Shown: piece after piece, positions 21,247-30,969 of the stretch
How the letters are laid out: each line of letters begins with the position of its first letter
Position numbering within the stretch: the first letter of the stretch is position 1
NCBI GenBank assembly: GCA_916048095.2
Contig: OU696590.1
Location: 2,780,001 to 2,844,000 of the forward strand
Direction of reading: 5' to 3'
Length of the DNA stretch: 64,000 bases
Source: Sacculina carcini
Lineage: Eukaryota > Arthropoda > Thecostraca > Sacculinidae
The notes under the pieces: generated by a model
Database searches by the model: none
Seen by the model: the letters and a program-made list of their open reading frames with translations, nothing else
Told to the model about the DNA's origin: nothing
Position numbers and translations under genes: made by a program

Positions 21247-22030
21247 GTAAGTGGTGCCTGTTCATGTATGTATTCCCATTAGCACTTTGCATTGGTGGCT
21301 CACTCTCAAAAATGCATCTCTAATCGAATCAGTGGTTTTTGTACCGACGCGTACTCTGTCGGATTTGATGTATTTTATTTTCAAATTTCCATCACATAAG
21401 CAATATCGGCCTGTATCGGCTGTCGACTCCAAACGGCTTCAGTAGCTTGGTTTTCACACTTACCTATGCGTATATATGCAATGCGTAATTTCTTTCGCAT
21501 TCTCAACAGATCCGCGTTTAAATGTTAACTGATGTAAATCTGTTCTAGTTCAATAATTTAACTAATAATAAATAATATTTTGTGTATAATAGTTTTAATA
21601 ATGAAACTTCACCTCATATTTTTCATGGCTTAATAACCAGACATATTTCAGGGTAAAAAATTAAGTTTGCCAAATTCTTATTCATACAAAAGGACAAGCT
21701 TCATCTTAGTATGTATTATATCAATGTTAATATAATATAAATATTTGCATTAGTTTGACGAGAAAGATAAATTAACACGGAAATGATTGGAAAGGACGCA
21801 TTTTTCAACAAATTTCATATGTGGAATAAACAGAGTATTTGAGAAACACAACTGGAGTAAAGTTCAAATATTGGGTGGGTTTATTGGACCGTGCTAAAAT
21901 CTAGTATTTCATGCCTGAGAAGTGGTCTGGGCTTAATTACTTGACACAATGCATGAATCCCACCGAGAGTCTCAACCCGAAATGGAGCCACCACTTCCAG
22001 TGGTGTTCCCATTTTAGGTCATACTACCAC

Positions 22031-23529
22031 TAGAGATGCGACCTAAAAAATCTATGGTTTTTTGGCAAAAAAACCTCGACCAAAAGGACACGTTTTTTGT
22101 TAAGAGTCATGCTGATAATTCAAATTATGGGAATGATATATTTGGTATATATATTTGTTAAATGAATTATTTGTATCAACACATGAGTTATTCATGCTAT
22201 TAGTGACCTTATCAAATATCAAATATGCACAATAAAATTGCTATAATGTGTCTGAAAGTCCTAATATCATATTTTGCACGGTACTGTGCGGCAGTTCTAT
22301 GTACAGTACAGCTTTGCATTCAATTATTGAGTTAATCATTGTGTGAGAAAGCAGGGTTTAAGAACCGTTTTTTCTGCTAAAAAGCTGACTGTTTTTATAT
22401 AAAAACAACAGGTGGCATAACTTAATATTTTTACATTACATTTTTCCTCCCAAAAATGAACTGCGTTGATTATAATAACTTTTATCATTTCATTCAGCAG
22501 ATCAATTATTTGCAAATATAAAAGTACAAACACTGCACATATTTACACAAAGACTACAAATATACACAAACTATGAGACTACGAATAAAAGCGGATCGCA
22601 TTATTCAGAGTGGCAATCCTGACCACAAAAACGGGCAATATTTTCGTGTAGGAAAAAACGACTGAGGAAATATATTTAATGCACAAAAAGGTATTTGAAC
22701 ACTAATAACTACATCAAAGAAACCATCATCCATAAAACAAGTTCTAAAAAGGTTATTAATAAAATACCAATTAATTTGGTTCAACTTTCCTTGATCTGCT
22801 GCCTATTTTTTCCTCAAAATCTCTACATCTAGGAAAACCGTCTTTCAAAAAAATCGATTTTGAAAAAAACCATGGTTTAAAAAACAGTTTAAATCAAGTG
22901 GTTTAACCAGCCGCTTATACCAGCAGGATACTTGCTATACAAAATGTATTTGAACGCACATCAATCAAATCTATCTTCCGTAGAGACTGTTTTAGAAAGC
23001 ATTGTTTCATTAAAAAGCGTTAATCTAAATAAACGTTTGTCAAAAAAACACTTGACCAACCAATTAAATTGTCCTGTTCTGCTGCCAACATTTTTTGAAT
23101 TTGTACACTAATTAAACGAATTAAAAACGAGTTTTGAAACGAAAAACACATGATTACTCAATGAAACTGTGTTTGACACAAATTGTCCAGTTTGTGTTTT
23201 TCTGCTGAAAAATTGTTTCAAATATCCGCATAATTAAAACCATCTTTAAAATACATGGTTTTCTCAATTAAAAAACCTAAACCACCGGACCCGGATGCCC
23301 TTTCAAACAGTCTCCTGGGATATTTATGGATAAATATCTTTTTTATACTATTATCAAATTATCTTTGAAATAAGGCACGTAAAGATGTACAAAACATCAA
23401 TTGAACTCATTTATATGTACTAAAATCCAACATCGGATGACAATTGGGACTAATTCTAAAAAAAACCTGTTTTTACATGAAACATGTTTTTACAAAAAAA
23501 AAATATGTTAAACATGTTTTTTTGCATTA
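22031..23529. mobile_element. Non-autonomous hAT element, copy B of the TAGWGATGC family
   Basis: The left end is TAGAGATGCGACC; the right end is GCATTA, with three bases missing compared with copy A. The octamer ACTACCAC is duplicated exactly on both sides (22023-22030 and 23530-23537). The element is homologous to 12312-13390 in inverse orientation and about 420 bp longer, the extra part being GTTTAAAC-like and poly-A/poly-T blocks around 22850-23340. It sits in the intron between GAS2-like exons 2 and 3. No transposase gene. Confidence 0.9.
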
Positions 23530-23752
23530 ACTACCACCCGAACATGAGCATACTGTTGATTCGACTTCTCCGGGTGGCGTGGATCCTATTCTACATATTT
23601 AGGTCAGCCCCTCTGGTTTATCACATTCGCTACAAACATTGCCTGAGAAGGATGCAATATTTCGTACGGGTGGCGTCTGGATGCTCGTTCCTTTCGATGC
23701 ATGAAGGGTTGAATCTAGACTGATCGTAGACGTGGATGATGTTTGTTTCCAG

Positions 23753-23840
23753 CACAACGCACACCGATGACATCCAGATTCACTGTGAAGCCGTCAACGA
23801 GCAGCGAAGAAGCCAGACTAATTAGTGTCCGATACAACCG
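23753..23840 (+). CDS. GAS2-like gene, exon 3 (Ser/Thr/Arg linker)
   Basis: An acceptor ending CCAG at 23752 and a GTAAGA donor at 23841. It enters in phase 1 and leaves in phase 2, both matching the neighbours. It encodes a basic Ser/Thr-rich linker (RTPMTSRFTVKPSTSS) of the kind following the GAS2 domain in this family, probably unstructured and contributing to microtubule binding. Confidence 0.8.
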
Positions 23841-24180
23841 GTAAGAAATACTTAAATTATTCGTTGTGCAAAATAGTCTTCCAACACATCCTTACCGTAT
23901 GGCCGACTTGTACTGCTGTAATCGCTGCTGGCCGACTGAGCCGGGAACAACGATGATCACGTTGATTACTTGGTTAGATAAAAATTCACCGTGAAATACG
24001 GCAGCTAGTCAGTGTCAATTAGAAATATGGGTATTGTAATCCAGTTTCAATCTATTGATAACAATAACGAAGTGTTAAAATAAAATAATGGCATACAACA
24101 TTTGGCTCAGCGTAAAACCAAACTGTTTGCTGTGAACTTGAATAACTGAAACACAGAGCTTATTTTGTACGTTCGATCAG

Positions 24181-24335
24181 ATCGACTAGTTCAGACGCGG
24201 CTTCAGCAGCGACACCCCGTCGAACGGTAAGACAATGGAGTCAAAATTCTCTGTCAACGACTGAGCATCGTCGCTACGAAGAAACTTCAGGAGACTCCAG
24301 TTCTGAAGTGTCCGATGAGGGCTACAGATCACAAG
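24181..24335 (+). CDS. GAS2-like gene, exon 4 (Ser-rich linker)
   Basis: Acceptor GATCAG (ends 24180). The frame is open through a Ser/Thr/Arg-rich, partly acidic sequence (SSDAASAATPRRT, then SSSEVSDEGY). The donor at 24336 (CAAG|GTCATG) is not a strong match but is the GT that leaves the phase needed by exon 5. A stronger-looking GTAAGA at 24228 would put exon 5 out of frame. Exon limits are therefore less certain than for exons 1-3. Confidence 0.65.
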
Positions 24336-24469
24336 GTCATGCGCGCCTAGCGATCGGGGCCTACCTCAGGGATGGAAACGATGTGACAGGTTGGACAATC
24401 AGCTCAATGCAAGTTTTTATGAAAGCAACGTATCATTCACACCTTAATTTTCAATGTATTGCCATGACA

Positions 24470-25438
24470 TTACAGTTTGAAACGAGGTTTCTTGTTGCCT
24501 TTCCTCTTGATACTTCCAGTGAATTTCCTGGATTTGAACGATCTAGACGGTTTCTTGCCAGAATTTTTCGTATCCTTGCCGTCAAGTGCAGACAGATCGG
24601 CTCCGCGAGTCAGTTCTCCTCCCAGTGACCAATCAGTGGTCAACTCGTTACGACGACGTCGCTCCTTCTTGGTTTCGGGTAGACGTACCATGAGATCCTC
24701 CTCATAACGAATACGCTCAATTTCCTCGCGCGTGGCTCGGTTGCGGTACGTATCGCTGAAGTCACGTACCTCCACGGGTGTGTCCAAGTATTCACTGCCG
24801 AGTTCGTGCATTACACTGCTGGTGAGAGCGCGTCGTTTGGCTGCATCAAGTCGACGCTTGCGTTTCTCTTCCACTGTCTCATCACCGTCGTATGGTACCG
24901 CTGACAATCTCGGTGGCACATACACTTCGACCGACTCTTTTTGGGATGGCTTCGCGATCTTTGCCGTTGTAATTTGATCCTGTAGGTCGTCGGCAGGATC
25001 GTCTTTGTTAACTATCACAACAGGCAGGGCCATTTTATCAGGACGAGCGCGTAAACTGAGTGGATCTCCTTCAGCTAATTCTCCGGTGGTCGCGATTCGT
25101 AGGAGCTTGTCGATCTGATAGCGCAACTTTTGTTCGAGTGGACGAATGCGTTCAAGGACAGTGCGATCCTCAACGAGAGCATGAACACATGGGTTATCCT
25201 CCAAGGACCGTCCGTTAGCCTTACATGATACGACACGAATCACGCCGATCAAGTAGTTGAGCAGTGTATGGTTCTTCATCTCGAAGAAGCTCAGACCTTC
25301 GGTGGTGTTCAGTTGTTGAGTTTGGACTTTGGTGAGCAACGAGCTGATCACAGATGAAACTTTTGTTAAATGGGAGCGAAGCTCACCTATAACAGTATCA
25401 GCCTGTTCCTTCTCGTCTTCATACGTATTTCCCGACAT
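24470..25438 (-). CDS. NGDN: Neuroguidin (Sas10/Utp3/C1D family), intronless, nested antisense
   Basis: About 322 residues from the ATG at 25438 (an in-frame ATG 11 codons further up is possible). Conserved neuroguidin blocks occur in order: the N-terminal Sas10/C1D helices with GLSFFEMKNHTLLNYLI, then the signature RIRPLEQKLRYQIDKLL, then YVPPRLSAVPYD, a KRRLDAAKRRALTSS segment, YEEDLMVRLPETKKERRRR, and a lysine/arginine-rich C-terminus. Length is close to the human protein (about 315). Family knowledge: neuroguidin belongs to the small-subunit processome (relative of yeast Lcp5) and also interacts with eIF4E/CPEB in translational control; it acts mainly in the nucleolus. The whole frame lies within the intron between exons 4 and 5 of the GAS2-like gene, on the opposite strand. 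Confidence 0.92.
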   Translation of the reverse strand: MSGNTYEDEKEQADTVIGELRSHLTKVSSVISSLLTKVQTQQLNTTEGLSFFEMKNHTLLNYLIGVIRVVSCKANGRSLEDNPCVHALVEDRTVLERIRPLEQKLRYQIDKLLRIATTGELAEGDPLSLRARPDKMALPVVIVNKDDPADDLQDQITTAKIAKPSQKESVEVYVPPRLSAVPYDGDETVEEKRKRRLDAAKRRALTSSVMHELGSEYLDTPVEVRDFSDTYRNRATREEIERIRYEEDLMVRLPETKKERRRRNELTTDWSLGGELTRGADLSALDGKDTKNSGKKPSRSFKSRKFTGSIKRKGNKKPRFKL

Positions 25439-25583
25439 TATACCTCCACAATTATCTGCCAACGACAACAATTAATTAGTGCATCATATTTCTAATGTGT
25501 AAATCGTATATAAATTAAATGTAAAATATCAATTATTGTATTGGAGAATGTTCTGCGCTAACACGTTTTTGCATACGTTTCAG

Positions 25584-26464
25584 ATCGGCCAGAGTCAAGT
25601 CTGACACAAACTTCATGTGAATCAACCGACATCCACATTGATCAGAAACTCGCGGAGGTAAACTGCCCCAGTGTTCCAGAGCAATCTTCACCCGACTCGG
25701 GAATTCAAATATGTCGGAGTGTAACTACAAATTCCATGAGTAAAGCAAACAGACTCCCTCAGCTTACGCAGGCACTGAAAAACTTGGAAATCAGACATCA
25801 TATCAGAGTGGTCGATTCCGCTCAAACAAATGTTGCAGACTTAAACTCATGTAACGACGCTCCTCTCGTTCAAGTTCAAAATGAAACTCCTGGTGAAACT
25901 AGACATAGGCGACTAGAACGCAGTGTATCTAGTGGAGGAACTGGTTCACATAGGCATCCAACACTCGATTGCGTTGATAACCAGAGAGAAACACGCCCAA
26001 TTCATTGCACCAAACAAGAGCATAGACGCCATTGGAACAGTGGCAGCTTACGCGCCGGCAATCACCGTCGCCCTCCAATCAGTGATATGACTTTCACTGC
26101 GCCATCGGCAATCAGAAGTGGATCCAAGTCACCGGCTGTCAACCGCCGACGTCGTATGTCCACACAGAACGCTGGGAACGCCACTCTACGAAGCAGATAT
26201 GTCGAAGAAAGTAATCACACCGGTAGTGCACTGCTGACTCAGCTTCTGGACGACCCCACGTTGCTTGGCAATGATGCGCGCTTATTACAGCGCATGCGAC
26301 AACTCGTCAATAGCTTACGTGGGTCACCGAATTCATCGTCCGCGTATCCAGTGGTGACCCCGCGACGAGAAAATACGCGCAGTCGTAGTGCCGGACGCAT
26401 CTCACGCATCCCAGCACCTGTGTTCTACACATCGTCAAGAACAGATTCGGGACCATTGCATTGA
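25584..26464 (+). CDS. GAS2-like gene, terminal exon with SxIP motif
   Basis: An acceptor TTTCAG ends at 25583; the exon enters in phase 1 and stays open to a TGA at 26462-26464. It encodes a Ser/Arg/Asn-rich, probably disordered tail. Near the end the sequence GRISRIPAP (SRIP at 26402-26413) is an SxIP motif set in basic residues, the short linear motif that binds EB1-type plus-end proteins. Such motifs are found in the C-terminal tails of GAS2-like proteins and spectraplakins, so this supports the family call. The ATG at 25736 is internal, not the start. Downstream, 430 bp separate it from the convergent SLD5 gene. Confidence 0.85.
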
Positions 26465-26892
26465 AAGGATTGCCTACGCCTCCAGCGCCTGAACTATACA
26501 AATATGTATGTGCCAGTCGGTAGTTTGAATGTGTAGAGAAATTGACGGACTTGTTTGCACAGCTATATAATTGACGTAACTCGGCCAAGTCATATTGGAA
26601 TCGAAGTATGTAAGTAAAAAAAGCTTGTGCCTGCTCTACTATAACTATAACTGTCTGTGATTGCCCACGAGAATATCTATATTGAATGTAGTGTTTTGTT
26701 GTTATACGTTGTCAATATCGGGCCGTTTTCATAGTATGTATACGTGTGTCCATGTGATTGTGCGCGAAATATATTTACATGGGGTGATAGGCAGCTCAGC
26801 AAATACATTCAGGGATATGTGACACTAAAAAGAAGGGCTCCACAAAACATGTTGAACACGGTAGCACTAAAATACATTGCAATCTGTAGATA
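26465..26892. other. Intergenic space between two convergent genes
   Basis: This 428-bp gap must hold the 3' untranslated regions of both the GAS2-like gene (+) and SLD5 (-). No additional gene is seen. The transcripts may overlap at their 3' ends. Confidence 0.5.
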
Positions 26893-27603
26893 TCACACCA
26901 GATGAATGCGTTTCTTGTGCAAAAGTTTAGCTATTGGTTCGTAGCGAAGAAGATACAGGGAATCTTTAACCAGATCCAGCTCCTCCGAATGGTTCGACCC
27001 GGTTTCGTCGTTGATGAGTACACTAGTGCAATCTTCGGCGACACGCACGAACACGTATGAATCCACGCCGGGTGTCACTGTCGACTCAGATGCCATCAAA
27101 CGAGAGTCAAACTCGGACGACGAGCTGGTGTCGGTGGTGCTGTCGGTAGCCGGAAGACGGGACAGTGCCGCATCGCCCAGGTGCTTCTCAAGAGCTTGTC
27201 GGTATTCTATGGCGAACGCGAGTTCTTCGGCTGACATGCGAGACCTCTGCGTCGACGAGTCCAGCAGGTATCGGTTGTAATGCTCGATTTTTGTAAGTCG
27301 ACACCGCAAGTAGCTGGCAATCATAAACCGAATACGTTCCACTTCCATTCGATGCACTGATACCTTAAATTCGCTCTTGTCAACACGCTTCAAATTGGCC
27401 TCCATCTGTTCCACCTGGTCCAACATGCAGTCGACCACGTCCGTCTCGAACGGCAGCAGCTCGGGACACATCCTTTCATCACTCCAGGCCTCCTGCAGTT
27501 TCAACAGAACATCGGACGGCAGTATGTCTTGATCTTCGTCACTATCTTCAATAATGTCTTCTTCTAGCGTCGACATTGGTAAGCTCTTCATGCGACTGCA
27601 CAC
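26893..27603 (-). CDS. GINS4: GINS complex subunit SLD5, intronless
   Basis: Up to 236 residues; the start may be the ATG at 27603, 27591 or 27576. Conserved SLD5 features in order: an acidic N-terminus, LLKLQEAWSDERMCPELLPF, the helix MLDQVEQMEANLKR, SVHRMEVERIRFMIASYLRC (the family's best-conserved block), EELAFAIEYRQALEKHL, and the C-terminal B-domain with LDSYVFVRV-like DSYVFVRVAED and LLRYEPIAKLL. Length agrees with human SLD5 (223). Family knowledge: SLD5 with PSF1-3 forms GINS, part of the CMG replicative helicase. A serine/acidic linker before the B-domain is longer than usual. Convergent with the GAS2-like gene. Confidence 0.93.
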   Translation of the reverse strand: MCSRMKSLPMSTLEEDIIEDSDEDQDILPSDVLLKLQEAWSDERMCPELLPFETDVVDCMLDQVEQMEANLKRVDKSEFKVSVHRMEVERIRFMIASYLRCRLTKIEHYNRYLLDSSTQRSRMSAEELAFAIEYRQALEKHLGDAALSRLPATDSTTDTSSSSEFDSRLMASESTVTPGVDSYVFVRVAEDCTSVLINDETGSNHSEELDLVKDSLYLLRYEPIAKLLHKKRIHLV

Positions 27604-28009
27604 GAACAGACCATATGCGTTGGCGAAGAATACGCCAAGTGGACACTAAAACACTAAATATATACATGTCCAGTTGAATACAACAAATCTTGGTGGTATA
27701 AAACACATGCTACGATTATACTCAAGTACCTACAAACTAAATCAATCATGTGAAATCAAATCCATAGAATGAATTTCCAATCAAACAAATAGAAAAATTG
27801 AGAATACAGTGGCATTTGAAATACATACGATCCCAAAATAACGGACATCCATATAGCGTAATAATTCCTTGGTCTCGATAAAAAGCCTATCAAATGTTAA
27901 TGTTACGTGTTAATTGCACATCCGAATAGCGGAATAACCCATCGGTCCCTTCTTATATAACACACCTCAAAAAAGCGGAAAACGAGAGTGATGTGTTTTA
28001 TAATAATTG
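27604..28009. other. AT-rich spacer upstream of SLD5
   Basis: No coding exon. This should include the SLD5 promoter and 5' UTR on the minus strand. No clear core promoter motif is visible. Confidence 0.4.
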
Positions 28010-28940
28010 GTGTTTAAGGGCACACCGGCCTGTCAGACCACATGGCGCCCCAGTCAATAAAACAGGATGAAAAATAAAAGTCATTAGTTATACAACATGA
28101 TTGAGCTAGTGTAAAAATAACGCTAAACCGCAATAGTTCAATGCGAGCAAACAGCCCACCGTCAAAAACGGCACCGGCGTTTTGTCCAATAATTTCGCGA
28201 ATAGAATAATTTGGACCAAACAATCGGCGACGGCTCAATTCATGATTAGGACATTCCACCAAGGCGTGTCGCACGGAGAGGTGTTACATACACCGCACAC
28301 AGGCTTTGGTTGTCCAAGAAGTAGGTGGTGGTGAGTCCCGTATGTGTGACTGACGTGAAGTCAAAACAGCGCCACCTCTTCAAATATCTTCCGGTGATAA
28401 CTGCACGTCCAATGTCCTATCTCAGGCTTTACTGCTTTCAACCATTGAAGACCACATTCATACCAAACACGCTACCACCGCAATAGAATACATTTATAAT
28501 TTGATTTATGTCCGAAAACGGGACGGGAAAATTAAAATAGTGTGAGTAAAAAGTGCGAGCGGCAGCGCGCTTTGCAACTTTGTCGGCCCACAATACCAAC
28601 GAGGGCCGGAATCCGGCACAGCACTACACGCTTGCCCTGCTGATGAAGCCGGTTATGTATTGCGAATGCGTTGTATAAGTGGGTGAATATGAGATGATGA
28701 TATATGATGTCGCACTTAGATTCAAAGAGAATCAAAAATATGATTGAGAAGATGAGCGAATGAAAAGCAGGGCAAGTATGATCGCGTATAATTCAGCCGT
28801 GTAAATGGAGACGCTCCATGGCAGCGGCATGCATCTCCAGTTACAAACGCACGTCGAACGCCACTTAACAGTTACGAGTCATCGGTGTACACGGCAGTAT
28901 ACCCGTCATAACTGTGAATGCGACTTGTGTGTTTATTAAA
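28010..28940 (-). mobile_element. I-type LINE fragment: RNase H, zinc-knuckle C-terminus and 3' tail
   Basis: On the minus strand, degenerate coding sequence gives an RNase H domain (VYTDDS near 28890, then a RIPALVGIVG block near 28600, corresponding to the family's C-W-I-P-x-H-V-G-I-x-G), followed by the C-terminal region (EIGHW and then LSVRHALVECPNHE). The 3' UTR ends GGGGCGCCATGTGGTCTGAC ... GTGCCCTTAAAC at 28052-28011. It matches, block by block, the copies at 34.5-36.7, 38.0-38.7 and 45.2-50.0 kb. Stops and frameshifts are numerous. Confidence 0.85.
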
Positions 28941-29142
28941 TGGAGGATGTATGGAATATATTGACTCCAGCTTGTTGAGTGACAACAGTTGATTGTTGCA
29001 GGCTGATTGGTAGAAACTTACCATGACCGGCCTTAGGCATAGGCAAATTAGGCAGGTGACATCATATTTGATAAACTAGGCGCCTATGACCCCAGACTGA
29101 TGGGGTATTGCACAAGAATCACACAGGAACATATACCTTCGT

Positions 29143-30460
29143 ATGCCAATTCCGATTAACATTAAAAAATACCAACCACCACACTTCATAACACAGAGAT
29201 GGTTGGCCAACTATCTCGCTGGCAGATGTGTCCATGTGAGGTACAACGGACAATCCTCTCACAAACGCAGCATAACAAAGAGAGTCCCTCAGGGCTCCGT
29301 TTTAGCACCTACACTATTCAATCTATACCTACACGACATGTCAGCACCCAACACTCCATCCATACAGATATCATCATATGCAGACGACATCACAATCACA
29401 AGTACACACAGACACAGCAGTGCACACACTACAACCTTATATCAACATACTTCAACAATGGTTCACCACAAACAAACTGAAAATTGCACCTGCCAAATCC
29501 ACAGCCATACTCATCACCAACTGGACATCCGAACACAACTACACACGACAAATCACTATCAACAACACGATCATCCCACACACGTACAAACCAAAAATAC
29601 CAGGCGTCACAAGACACACACCTCTCATTCAAACAACACATCACCAACATCAAAACCAAAGTCACCCCACGCCTCAACACTTAAAACACTCTCACACACA
29701 ACTTTAGGACACAACAAGGATACCACAACCACGATATACAAACAATACATCAGACCCGCGTGGGCTAGCAATCTTGCAACACGCCACACAGACACAATTC
29801 AAAACACCGCACTCAGAACCATCACAGGATGCACAGCCACCACACCAGTAGACCACCTCCATCACGAAACAAAAATCCTGAAACTGAAACACCACCTAGA
29901 CATGAGAGGCACACACTCACTCACAGCAGCTGTCACCAACACAGCACATCCACTACATCACCTCACAACACAATAAAACACAAACAAAAACATAAAAACA
30001 ACACCAAACACACTTTACCATATATAAATTTTCACATCACTCTCACCAGCTCTCTCACGCACATCAATCAAGAAACACATACGCAGATATCGCACGGAAA
30101 GCCATAAACTCACTACAACACAATACACTCCTACGAAGACACCCACCGGATATACACAAATCAGAAAACACACTCACACGCGAAAACAAGGTGTATCTGG
30201 CCAGGTTGATATGCGGTCATCATCCTGCCCTTCTGTCATATCAGAAAAGGTTGAATGACTCAATCGATGACACCTGTCCAGATTGCGATTCAGCACCACA
30301 CACCATCACACACCTCATGGAACACTGCACAGCACACACACAACTCAGACGCCAACACAAAATTAAATCCACCAGGGACCTGTGGAACAACCCGGTCGGC
30401 GCGGTGTCTTTCCTCAGGAGCACGAGGTTGCTCGGCCAGACAACCTGAGGAACGCCAACA
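29143..30460 (+). pseudogene. Non-LTR reverse transcriptase fragment with G-poor sense strand
   Basis: The first frame gives RT palm motifs VPQGSVLAPTLFNLYL and ISSYADDITITS (catalytic YADD intact). After frameshifts the sequence continues through a thumb/C-terminal region and ends near 30448 with RLICGHHPALLSYQKRL and a C-x2-C ... H-x4-C knuckle (CPDCDSAPHTITHLMEHC). Upstream fingers and endonuclease are absent, so it is 5'-truncated. The coding strand from about 29440 to 30180 is almost devoid of G and rich in A and C, unlike the other LINEs here. Probably a different clade from the I-type copies. Confidence 0.8.
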
Positions 30461-30782
30461 ACTATTACATCGGAGACTAATGTTTTCAACCCTGATGAAA
30501 CGGAACTATATTTAACTCTTGCAAACTGCAGCCTACCAAAACTATGATATCTAGAGGAGAACGTCGTGTAGCCTAATACTTTTCTGGTGTTATGAGAAAT
30601 GTTGGTAGAATAATTTGATAGTGGCGAAAATTGGTGAATGAGACAATCGACGATTTCAGCGAACAATCGACGATTCACAGTATAAAAGTTGATAGCCATT
30701 GCTACAGAGCGCCCCTCCAAATAGCGAAATTTTTACTCGGTCTCATAGTCTCATAATTAGAGTCCGCTAATTAAGTGGCCGA

Positions 30783-30969
30783 TTGTTGTTATTGGCGTTT
30801 TAAGCGCGTACCAGCCAGTTGGGATTATATGGCGCCCCCACTGTGCGCCCATCTACAGTGGTGACTCCCAATAAACTAAAGTAGTGTTAATGAACGAGCA
30901 CGGGTCAGTATTCGAACCGCGAACCTCTGACACGAGAGTTCAGCGCCTAAGCCTTTGAGCTACTCGGGA
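30783..30969 (-). mobile_element. tRNA-derived SINE with LINE-like 3' tail
   Basis: On the minus strand a tRNA-like head has an A box (TAGCTCAAAGG, complement at 30952-30962) and a B box (GGTTCGAATAC, complement at 30908-30918), correctly ordered and spaced as in an RNA polymerase III promoter. After about 60 bp of body, the 3' part GGGGGCGCCATATAATCCCA ... GCGCTTAAAACGCC resembles the I-type LINE 3' end at 28011-28052, and the element finishes in AATAACAACAATC. A tRNA head plus a tail shared with a partner LINE is the standard SINE design. Confidence 0.8.

Noticed and set aside
24228-24233. Strong-looking GTAAGA donor in GAS2-like exon 4
   Set aside because: Using it would leave phase 0, incompatible with exon 5, while the frame continues open to a GT at 24336 in the right phase. 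Not fully excluded if another exon exists.
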